Shown here: positions 28,185 through 35,566 of the stretch, piece by piece
Numbering within the stretch: position 1 is the stretch's first letter
Layout: every line of letters starts with the position of its first letter
From: Dehalococcoidia bacterium
GTDB lineage: Bacteria; Chloroflexota; Dehalococcoidia; SZUA-161
DNA: 64,000 nt
Assembly (NCBI GenBank): GCA_030619685.1
Contig: JAUXAX010000002.1
Location: 62,001-126,000, forward strand
Direction: 5' to 3'
Made by a program: the position numbers and the translations under genes
Notes under the pieces: model-generated
What the model saw: only the letters and a program-made list of their open reading frames with translations
What the model was told of the DNA's origin: nothing
Database searches by the model: none

Positions 28185-28826
28185 CTACGATGAAAGCCAA
28201 AGGACATCCCCGCACAGGTTGGGATCGTGGGGCCGGGAGGAAAAGACAGCGAATTCCTCCTTCTCTTTCTTTAGCACTGTAGAATCGCCATGGCCAGGAT
28301 GTACCCGGGTATCGTCGGGCAATGGAAAAATCTTCTCCGTAATCGATTCGATTATCCGCCTAAGGTCGCCAGGTGTATTCGTCCTGCCAGGGCCACCCGG
28401 GAATATGGTATCACCCGATATCAGGTATTGACCTGTCAGGAAGCACACACTGCCGGGCGTGTGCCCTGGGGTATGCAATACCCTTAGTTTCACGCTTCCA
28501 AAGGATACTTGATCGCTGTCGTTCAGCAGGATATCGGGAGGGGAGGGCAAATTGCCGGCGTCTGACGGGTGGGCTGCTACAGGGATCTCCAGCCTGGATT
28601 TGAGTTCGGAGAGAGCGCCAACATGATCTATATGGCCGTGGGTCATCAAAATGTACCTTGGATTTGTCCCCTTCAATCGCTCCACAATCCTGTTTGCCTC
28701 CCCAGGCGCGTCAACCAGCACGCTATCCCCCGTTGCTCTGCACACTATCACATAGGCGTTAGTACCGAAAGGCGCAAGTTCGAGCTTCTCGATCTGGATC
28801 CGGTCATCGCTTTCTACGATTGGCAT
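28185..28826 (-). CDS. MBL-fold metallo-hydrolase, glyoxalase II-like
   Basis: A 213-residue metallo-beta-lactamase-fold hydrolase. The binuclear metal motif is THGHIDHVG, with further ligands in HTPGHTPGS and SGDTIFPGGPGR and the terminal HPGHGDST. This set (THxHxDH, H, D, H) is that of glyoxalase II-type thioester hydrolases (YcbL/YqgX group). Substrates could be hydroxyacyl-thiol conjugates. It converges on the PIG-L gene with a 24-base gap. A link to a low-molecular-weight thiol made nearby is inference only. Confidence 0.87.
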   Translation of the reverse strand: MPIVESDDRIQIEKLELAPFGTNAYVIVCRATGDSVLVDAPGEANRIVERLKGTNPRYILMTHGHIDHVGALSELKSRLEIPVAAHPSDAGNLPSPPDILLNDSDQVSFGSVKLRVLHTPGHTPGSVCFLTGQYLISGDTIFPGGPGRTNTPGDLRRIIESITEKIFPLPDDTRVHPGHGDSTVLKKEKEEFAVFSSRPHDPNLCGDVLWLSS

Positions 28827-28948
28827 TTTCTACACCACGCAGCTAGTCCGACGTTTATGTGGTCAGAGCCTTTATTGAATGTGAATGCCGAGGGGTTTGG
28901 ACAGCGCTAGAGGTTGATCGGCTGATGCGCCCGGTTTGTTGCTGCGCC

Positions 28949-30466
28949 TCAGGCTGGAACATCCTTGACTGGTGAGCCAATATACTCACGAACAACCGTC
29001 CGGAAATGGAACCCGTAGATAGCGAGGGCCATGGACATCGGGAAAGAGCGAGGATGCCTCAACAGGGTCGAAACAAAGAATCTCCAGTATTGCCTCCTCC
29101 CTCTCTCCTTAACACCCAAAAACCACATGGACCTGATAAATGCCCGGATATGCCAGAAACGGACCTGGGATAGCCGCTTTGTTCTCTGAGGCTTGTACTC
29201 TTTCAGCAATATCCTAACCCGCTTGTAGTACTGCTTGGGTGAGTAGATCGTAGACATAATATTCTGATAGCCATTAACGAGCGTTTCGCGGTCCATCTTG
29301 GGAATGAAGTTCATAGAGCAGTCGGTATTGTCGCCCGAGATGTTGTTGTCGTCTAGTAGGCGGTTCTCCTTTTTCAGGCGCTGGTATAGCCGGGTCCCCG
29401 GAGGTGCATTCAGCAAACCGACCATAGCAGTAACGATCCCGCTCCCTTGAATGAAGTTGATCATGCTTTTGAAGATGGAGTCTGGATCACTATCAAATCC
29501 CAGAATAAATCCCCCCTGCACCTGCAAGCCGTGATTGTGAATCTTCCTAACTGAAGCAACCAGGTCACGCCCCCTATTCTGATTCTTGCTACACTCAGCC
29601 AGACTCTCCTCATTCGGGGTTTCAATGCCAATAAACACTGTGTCGAACCCGGCCTCGGCCATCAATCGCATTAACTCTTCATCATCAGCAAGGTTCACGG
29701 ACGCTTCCGTGAGTAGCCCGTGGGGGTATTTTCTCTCCTTCTGCCACTCAATCAGTGCCGGGAGGATCTCTTCCTTCAGTTTTCTCTTATTGCCGATAAA
29801 GTTATCATCGACAATAAACACACCCTCTCGCCAGCCCCGGTTGTGTAAAGCGTCGAACTCCGCAAGGACCTGGTCTTTAGTCTTAGTCCGCGGTTTGTTC
29901 CCGTTCAGTATGATGATATCGCAGAACTCACAATTGTAGGGGCATCCCCGAGAATACTGAAGGCTCATCGTGGTGTATCTGTTCAAGTCCAGAAGGGACC
30001 ACAGCGGTAGAGGGGTTTTCGTAATATCCGGTCGTTCTTTGGATGTGTAGATGTGTTTGGCACACCCCTTTTCCAGGTCTTCCAGAAAAGGCGGAAGGGT
30101 AACCTCGGCCTCATCAAGCACCAAATGGTCCACTTCCTCGAATTCTTCATACCCGGCAGTGAAAAGAGGTCCGCCGGCAACAATGTTGGTCTCGAGTTTC
30201 TTACATCTGCCGATAACCTCTCTCGCCGACTTCATTTGCACCACCATAGCACTGATAAACACATAATCAGCCCACTTGATGTCTTCGTCAGTTAGAGGGG
30301 TTGCATTCATATCTACCAGCTTTTTCTCCCACTCTTGGGGAAGCATCGCTGCGACGGTTAATGCGCCCAGAGGCGGAAAAGCTGCTCTTTTGGCAACGAC
30401 TCTGAGCGCATGCCGGAAACTCCAAAAGGTATCCGGATACTGTGGATAGACTAATAGTATTTTCAA
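28949..30466 (-). CDS. B12-binding radical SAM protein with DUF4070
   Basis: A 505-residue enzyme. The N-terminal domain (about 1-140) is a cobalamin-binding Rossmann-like fold (LLVYPQYPDTFWSF...FISAMVVQ...VAGGPLF). The radical SAM core carries the 4Fe-4S motif in SRGCPYNCEFCD (about 171-180) and GGFILGFDSD; the C-terminal part is DUF4070. This architecture is shared with HpnP, the hopanoid C-2 methylase, and other methyltransferases that act on unactivated carbons; the substrate here is not known. It starts with TTG after GAGGAG. No hopanoid genes are near, so HpnP itself is unlikely. It needs S-adenosylmethionine, a low-potential electron donor and cobalamin. Confidence 0.88.
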   Translation of the reverse strand: MKILLVYPQYPDTFWSFRHALRVVAKRAAFPPLGALTVAAMLPQEWEKKLVDMNATPLTDEDIKWADYVFISAMVVQMKSAREVIGRCKKLETNIVAGGPLFTAGYEEFEEVDHLVLDEAEVTLPPFLEDLEKGCAKHIYTSKERPDITKTPLPLWSLLDLNRYTTMSLQYSRGCPYNCEFCDIIILNGNKPRTKTKDQVLAEFDALHNRGWREGVFIVDDNFIGNKRKLKEEILPALIEWQKERKYPHGLLTEASVNLADDEELMRLMAEAGFDTVFIGIETPNEESLAECSKNQNRGRDLVASVRKIHNHGLQVQGGFILGFDSDPDSIFKSMINFIQGSGIVTAMVGLLNAPPGTRLYQRLKKENRLLDDNNISGDNTDCSMNFIPKMDRETLVNGYQNIMSTIYSPKQYYKRVRILLKEYKPQRTKRLSQVRFWHIRAFIRSMWFLGVKERGRRQYWRFFVSTLLRHPRSFPMSMALAIYGFHFRTVVREYIGSPVKDVPA

Positions 30467-30517
30467 ACTAGTCTCCTCTGCGTTTCGCCGTTAATGCCGT
30501 TTTGGATTCTAGTCTAG

Positions 30518-30543
30518 ATTATAGATTTTTTTGCTTTTGTCAA
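30518..30543 (-). promoter_or_regulatory. Promoter-like element of the radical SAM gene with short spacer
   Basis: Minus strand: a perfect TTGACA (30543-30538) and a perfect TATAAT (30523-30518), but separated by 14 bases instead of 16-18, across an A-rich tract. Either the spacing is helped by an activator (as with MerR-type, though those lengthen it) or only the -10 is used. Confidence 0.4.
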
Positions 30544-30639
30544 CAGTTAGCTTCATCAAGTTTACCACAAACCCCTTCCGAAAGCGAAACACCGCCGCTC
30601 TCCATATCTCGGGTTCATCGGTTCTTGGACATTTCGTCC

Positions 30640-30668
30640 TTGCCTTGACGACTCCCAGAGCCTATGAT
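30640..30668 (+). promoter_or_regulatory. Promoter of the SMR transporter gene
   Basis: TTGCCT (30640-30645), a 17-base spacer, TATGAT (30663-30668). The leader of about 65 bases ends in TAGGAGGT before the ATG at 30739. Confidence 0.6.
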
Positions 30669-30738
30669 AGAAATACGTATCGCTGAAGCTCAAAAGGCTA
30701 TTCACGTCGTACCCTGTTCAGCTTTAGGAGGTGTTCTA

Positions 30739-31062
30739 ATGTATTGGTTGTATCTCGCCTTAGCGATTGTCCTGGAGGTCTGTGGGACCACCAGCATGAA
30801 GCTATCCGACGGGTTTTCGAAGTTGACTCCTTCTGTACTGATATTCATCTTTTACGGACTCTCCTTTGCCGCCTTCGTCTTCGCCCTGAAACGCATAGAC
30901 GTGAGTGTCGCCTATGCCATATGGGCCGGGTTGGGGGTTCTCTTGATAAGCGCTGTCGGCATCGTGTACTTCAAGGAGCCTGTAAGCGCCCTGAAAATCG
31001 CTTCAATAGCCCTTGTTGTAGGCGGCGTGATCGGCTTGTATTCCAGTGGAGCAGGTCACTGA
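30739..31062 (+). CDS. Small multidrug resistance (SMR) transporter
   Basis: A 107-residue protein with four membrane helices, of the EmrE/SugE (Gdx) family. The membrane-embedded carboxylate is Glu13 in ALAIVLEVCGTTSMK (Glu14 in EmrE), and the YAIWAGLGVLLIS segment of helix 3 is conserved. These proton-coupled antiporters export quaternary cations or guanidinium. ATG 30739 follows AGGAGGT by seven bases. A start further upstream lies before the ribosome binding site and can be dismissed. Confidence 0.93.
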   Translation: MYWLYLALAIVLEVCGTTSMKLSDGFSKLTPSVLIFIFYGLSFAAFVFALKRIDVSVAYAIWAGLGVLLISAVGIVYFKEPVSALKIASIALVVGGVIGLYSSGAGH

Positions 31063-31098
31063 AGGAAATCATAAAATCGTGTGAGAATAGGGGGGATT

Positions 31099-31587
31099 AT
31101 GTTCGCACCTAGCCATATGGCTGTAGGAGCTCTTTCCCAGGCAGGCATAAAGCGAAAACTGCCGACGGCGGTGGTTGCCGTTGCAAGCGCCGCCGTCCTC
31201 GATAGCACAACAATGTGGCATGCCCCCTACCCCTGGCCATCAGACTCCCCTGTCATCCTTCGTTTTCTCCCCTACCCTCACGATGTGCCAAGCATTCTCA
31301 CCGTTGTCGCACTGGTTATCGCTACTGTGGCGGTGGGCTGGTTGCTGCGCCGCTACTGGTGGGGAATGGTGTGGGCTTTAGCTCCAGACATCATTGACTG
31401 GCTCATTCTGAAGCCGATAACAGGTCAACATCCTGTACATGATTTGCTTTCCAAGGTCACAACCCCCTGGGGATTCGGCCTAGAGATGGCATTCGTCGCT
31501 GTTATCGTCGTCGTACTACTGAAGAGAAGGCGTAGCTTGCCTACAAAGGAGAGCCCAGGCCATTCGAGGGAACTATTGCACAACTGA
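31099..31587 (+). CDS. Membrane protein, YdjM-like (putative metal-dependent hydrolase fold)
   Basis: A 162-residue protein with three or four membrane helices. The beginning FAPSHMAVGALSQAG, with a His after a Pro-Ser pair, and a later Asp-rich LAPDIIDWLIL recall the YdjM/LexA-regulated membrane hydrolase group, whose members have H...D metal ligands on the membrane face. The likeness is weak and I give it only as a guess. ATG 31099 follows AGGGGGG. It lies 36 bases behind the SMR gene and may share its transcript. Confidence 0.65.
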   Translation: MFAPSHMAVGALSQAGIKRKLPTAVVAVASAAVLDSTTMWHAPYPWPSDSPVILRFLPYPHDVPSILTVVALVIATVAVGWLLRRYWWGMVWALAPDIIDWLILKPITGQHPVHDLLSKVTTPWGFGLEMAFVAVIVVVLLKRRRSLPTKESPGHSRELLHN

Positions 31588-31681
31588 CACCAGCTATGCT
31601 AATGTTTGGCAGGAGAATATCAATACCGCTATCTCTCCAAACTGATTATTATAGAAGGAGAAGCTGAGGCCGCTTGTCGCT

Positions 31682-33481
31682 ATGATATGGTTTAGACGGA
31701 TATTGACCATCCCCATGATCATCAGCTTCATCCTCCTCCTTATCATCGTACTGCTGGTTACTCAGGTAAACGACACCCTGCTCAACCCGGGGTTCTATAA
31801 CGACCAGATGCGGCAAGCGGATATGTACAACTTCGTCTACGATGAGCTTTTGCCAGTGGCGCTGGATGAGGCAGAGGAGGAGATGGAAAAGGATGATTCA
31901 TCGGATTTCGACATAGACATAACCGCCATCAAGGACGAGCTCGTCTCCGCCGCCAGGAAGATACTGCCTCCCGAGTGGCTCCAGGAGCAGGTAGAATCGG
32001 CAGCCAATTCAATAATCCCCTATATTTTGGGCGACACCAATGAATTCACGTACACTCTAGTCCTTCGAGACAGGATTGAGACGGCTGTCGAGGTAACCAA
32101 GGAGGATATACTCCAGGGCAATGCATTTACAAGCATCTATGACGATGGAATGTCGTACCTGGCCGACGAGCTGCTCGACAACCTGGACGAGTTGCCCTAT
32201 ACCCTTGACCTCAACAAGGAAGATATAGAAGGGTCGCTCAGGATGGTGGCGGCCCCGGATTGGATAATCTCGCAGGTCGAGGCAGCCATCGACTCCGTGA
32301 AGCCGTACATGACAGGCGATTCGGATGAATTCACCATCACAGTCCATCTAAAGGACCGAGTGGATGCAGCGGCTGAAGCCGTCATCGACCTATTCAGCAG
32401 GAGGGAGACCTACGACTACCTGCTGGATGAGATGATAACACCCACCGTCGAGGCGAACCTGGGATCGATTGTCAACCTGCCGTTTGGCGTCAGCTTGAGC
32501 CGGGAAGAGATATCCTCCACCATCAAGGCGGTACTGCCCCATTCCTGGGTACAGGAGCGGCTCAGTGAGCTCGTCAACGGCTTCGCTGCCTACGCGAAAG
32601 GAGAAGCCGACAGCATCGAGGTAACGATCGACCTGACTGAGAGAAAGGCAGTCGCCCGCGATGCGCTTACGGAGCTGGCGGATGAGAAGCTTCAGAACCT
32701 GTTCGCGAGTTGGGACGAGTATCAGGAATTCAAAGAGGCGCACGACATCGACTTCGCCGGCTTGATCAGCCAGGAGATCCTAGACAAGATACCAGATCAG
32801 TGGGTTTACACCGATGCTGACCTAAGGCAATCAATAGGCGAGGACAATGAGGATTTCCTGGACAAGGCCCGCGATTGGGTCTCAGAGGGCTGGACGTTCA
32901 CCGAAGCTGACCTCTTAGACGAACTGGACAACGATGGTGAGGAGACACTCGAAGATGTACGCGGCTGGATAGAGAGCGGCTACACGCTAACCGAGACCGA
33001 CCTAAGAGAGAAGATTTCGGATAGTGAAGAAGACCTCGACGACTTTGATACTGCGCGCCACTGGATGGGCACAGGCAGAACCTGGCTGTGGGCCCTCTGG
33101 CTGATACTCTTTATATCCCTTTTCTTCATCGGCCTTTCCGGCGGCCGCAACTGGAGAAGCCGACTGGCCTGGATGGTCGTGGTGCTGCTTCTTACCTCCC
33201 TCGCCATCTACATAGCCACGGGGCAGGTCTACTCCCACATAGGAGAACCGCAGCTAGAAGAAGTAATGCCCGACCTCTCGGAATACGAGGGGATAGAGGC
33301 GGTATTGGTGAAGAAGGGCAACGAGGTAGTCAAGAACGCCTCAAGCGGCTTCGTCTCCGGGATACAAAGGAAGACGCTCTACACGATGATAGGCTCCGGA
33401 GTAATACTACTGGGGGTTATCGGCTGGAGCATGGTAAGCAGGCGGCAGGAAACGGAGGAATCGACTGAAAACGTTACCTAG
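31682..33481 (+). CDS. Large membrane-anchored protein with internal repeats
   Basis: A 599-residue protein, no family recognised. One membrane helix at residues 8-29 is followed by a long acidic region outside the membrane (about 30-460), then three helices (about 464-483, 492-513, 566-584) and a short tail. The acidic region has three copies of a roughly 100-residue unit; each has a Trp-(L/I/V)-x-(E/S)-Q/R signature (PPEWLQEQ, APDWIISQ, PHSWVQER) followed by Y(I/M/A)xGxxxEF/SI and DR or ER. A second, shorter repeat (about 35 residues, three copies) follows with YTDADLRQ, FTEADLLD and LTETDLRE. Its 3' end overlaps the convergent TreT gene by 8 bases. Confidence 0.8.
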   Translation: MIWFRRILTIPMIISFILLLIIVLLVTQVNDTLLNPGFYNDQMRQADMYNFVYDELLPVALDEAEEEMEKDDSSDFDIDITAIKDELVSAARKILPPEWLQEQVESAANSIIPYILGDTNEFTYTLVLRDRIETAVEVTKEDILQGNAFTSIYDDGMSYLADELLDNLDELPYTLDLNKEDIEGSLRMVAAPDWIISQVEAAIDSVKPYMTGDSDEFTITVHLKDRVDAAAEAVIDLFSRRETYDYLLDEMITPTVEANLGSIVNLPFGVSLSREEISSTIKAVLPHSWVQERLSELVNGFAAYAKGEADSIEVTIDLTERKAVARDALTELADEKLQNLFASWDEYQEFKEAHDIDFAGLISQEILDKIPDQWVYTDADLRQSIGEDNEDFLDKARDWVSEGWTFTEADLLDELDNDGEETLEDVRGWIESGYTLTETDLREKISDSEEDLDDFDTARHWMGTGRTWLWALWLILFISLFFIGLSGGRNWRSRLAWMVVVLLLTSLAIYIATGQVYSHIGEPQLEEVMPDLSEYEGIEAVLVKKGNEVVKNASSGFVSGIQRKTLYTMIGSGVILLGVIGWSMVSRRQETEESTENVT

Positions 33482-34754
33482 CGAACACGAGGGGGTTAGT
33501 CACATCCTTCGGCAGTGAGCTATTAGTCCCCACACCTTTCCGCCCAGACATGACATCGTTCAACAGATCTAGATAATCTAAGAGAAGCCTCGTTATGAGG
33601 AAATTCTTCCTCACGATTTCCTTGCCCTTTCTCCCCATCCGTTCCGCCATGTCAGGATTCTGCAAGATCCGCACGACCCTATCGGCGAACCCATCTATAT
33701 CTATGGGATCGAGTAAGAAGCCGTTTTCCGCTTCTACCAGCTGCTGGGGAATGCCTCCTACATTTGTAGCCACCACCGGTTTCTCTTTCCATAACCCCTC
33801 TGTCACACAAAGGCAGAACCCTTCCTTTATCGACTTTTGCACCAACACGGTTGAAACCCGTTGTACAGCGTTCACAAGTATCTGGCTATTGCCAAAGACA
33901 AATATGACGTCGCCGTTTTCTACAAGCTTCTTGGCCTTGCGATATGTTCGTTGATAAACGCCGTTGCCCTCGGGGTCATCTAATGCCGTGTCATAACAAT
34001 ATACCAACCTGCAATCGACCTCTTTCCTTACAAGCTTGAAAACTTCGAGCAAACCTTCGGGGTCCTTCCAGATGTCCATCCTTGAAACCTGCGTTATGAG
34101 AGGCTTATCCGTCGGTATGCCGGCCTTTCGCACATATTTCAATATGTCTTTTTTCGAGAGCTCCCTGTTCTTCAACGACAGAGGGTCAATAGCCGGGTGG
34201 ACAATCCTCTGCTCTACCGGCAGACATGCCTTTCTAAACATTTCAGTTGAGATAACATCTAGGTCGTACCTTAGAATGAACGTCTTAAGGAATTCCCAGA
34301 GGGTCTCATTTGGATGCGACAAATCTACATGACACCTCCATATCCAGGGCATGCTTTTCTTGTAGAATTTTACCAGTGGCAGTGGCTGGGAATCGTGCAC
34401 AATTACACAATCAGCATCTATGTGGCAATAGACAGAAAAGGCCTCATTGGTTTGGACATACAGTTGCTTTTTTATATCAGTGAGATTCAGCGATCCGCCC
34501 TGAAGGGCATTGTGAAATTTCTTCGTTATAGTGAAGAAATCGGGGGTCCCGTGAAGTACCCTCCAATCCGTCTCTACACCCACATCATTCATCAGCGGCA
34601 CCAGGGAGCGCAGTATCTCTGCAACACCACCGCCCTGGTGAGTAGAATTAATATGTAGAATGCGCCTTCCCTGAAGCCTTCTCGCTTGCGCGTAGATTTC
34701 GGCTATGGCATCATCGCCGATAACCTGTCTGTAATCATCCAGACTTTTTATCAT
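33474..34754 (-). CDS. treT: Trehalose synthase TreT-like GT4 glycosyltransferase
   Basis: A 426-residue retaining glycosyltransferase closely like TreT, which joins NDP-glucose and glucose to form trehalose (reversibly). Diagnostic segments: SLDDYRQVIGDDAI at the start, ILHINSTHQGGGVAEILRSLVPLM, DWRVLHGTPDFF, IVHDSQPLPL, WRCHVDLS, the sugar-nucleotide region QVSRMDIWKDPEGLL and the EGFCLCVTEGLWKEKPVVATNVGGIPQQ motif. ATG 34754 has GGAAGGG eight bases upstream; an in-frame ATG at 34829 lacks one. The gene is poorer in G+C than its surroundings. Retaining trehalose phosphorylase is the nearest alternative. Probable role: compatible solute. Confidence 0.85.
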   Translation of the reverse strand: MIKSLDDYRQVIGDDAIAEIYAQARRLQGRRILHINSTHQGGGVAEILRSLVPLMNDVGVETDWRVLHGTPDFFTITKKFHNALQGGSLNLTDIKKQLYVQTNEAFSVYCHIDADCVIVHDSQPLPLVKFYKKSMPWIWRCHVDLSHPNETLWEFLKTFILRYDLDVISTEMFRKACLPVEQRIVHPAIDPLSLKNRELSKKDILKYVRKAGIPTDKPLITQVSRMDIWKDPEGLLEVFKLVRKEVDCRLVYCYDTALDDPEGNGVYQRTYRKAKKLVENGDVIFVFGNSQILVNAVQRVSTVLVQKSIKEGFCLCVTEGLWKEKPVVATNVGGIPQQLVEAENGFLLDPIDIDGFADRVVRILQNPDMAERMGRKGKEIVRKNFLITRLLLDYLDLLNDVMSGRKGVGTNSSLPKDVTNPLVFAR

Positions 34755-34829
34755 TTTTTGAACCCTTCCACATGCAATTACAGTAGTAACGCCATTAATA
34801 TGCTCAAACGTTAGCACACCTGTTGTCAT

Positions 34830-35267
34830 CTATACAATAGCTCTTTCTAGCACTTGCTAATGAGAAAATAGTACTGGATTGCCAGGGGGAAAAGTCAACA
34901 AATGGGGACTGTCTGACCTCCGCAGGCTGGACGCCAGCGTTCAGGAACCCGGGTAAGAAGTGACGCATGCAGCCCCGCATGTGTTCAGGGCGAACAGAGG
35001 AAAGCCTATTCTCTGAACAAAGGTGAAGAGGCTGAGAGCCAGCTTGTACCACATCGCTGAGAGTCTGAGAACCCCCGGTCAAGCATCAAGCCGATCTGGG
35101 GGGCGTTGAACCCCGCCTTGTGTGGAGGAAGCAGTACCAAATTACCAGCATAGCACAGTACCTAAGTGGGATTGTAGTATGTCTGCAATACGGAGCACAA
35201 TCTTTGTAGGGCAGGCCAGGCAACCAATCTCTTACATTGATCTGTTACAACTATAGAGGTCAGAGAA
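34830..35267. other. Gap with structured, unexplained DNA
   Basis: No gene with support. Between about 34905 and 35150 the sequence is G+C-rich and full of short self-complementary pieces (for example acccccggtc near 35070 against gatctgggggg near 35091), unlike the A+T-rich DNA before it. The style recalls the 5' region of a group II intron or another structured RNA, but I cannot identify domain V or a reverse transcriptase. Confidence 0.3.
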
Positions 35268-35483
35268 ATGCTGAAGCCAAAGCTATGTCGCATGCACGTC
35301 GAACGCTGTGAGCAGTGCCCAGAATGGGAGCCTATCCCCTTCCATAATGACGGTGGGGTGTGCTTGGCAAGGGGCGGAGCGTCGAAGCATCGGCTATATA
35401 CCCCGGATTCTCTAAACCGATCGGCAAAGGCTCCCCTCAGAGACAAAAGGAGTCGCTGGCAGGCTCAGACAGGATTGTCCTGA
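35268..35483 (+). CDS. Possible small cysteine-containing protein
   Basis: A 71-codon frame with GAGGT nine bases before its ATG. The first 35 residues have four cysteines including RCEQCPEW and GGVCLARGG, which might bind a metal; the rest is basic and low in complexity. No family recognised. It may be chance. Confidence 0.3.
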   Translation: MLKPKLCRMHVERCEQCPEWEPIPFHNDGGVCLARGGASKHRLYTPDSLNRSAKAPLRDKRSRWQAQTGLS

Positions 35484-35566
35484 GCAAGTTTCTGAATACG
35501 GCATCGTTCGTGCAGCCGAACCCATGAGATTGAAAGTCAGGCGGATCCAGCAGCAGGAGGTGGCCC

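Noticed and set aside
31576..31605. TTGCAC-N18-TAATGT before the repeat-rich membrane protein
   Set aside because: The match is weak on both hexamers and no second line of evidence supports it.
34804..35082. 92-codon minus-strand frame upstream of the TreT gene
   Set aside because: No ribosome binding site or domain; it crosses the structured stretch and looks like chance.
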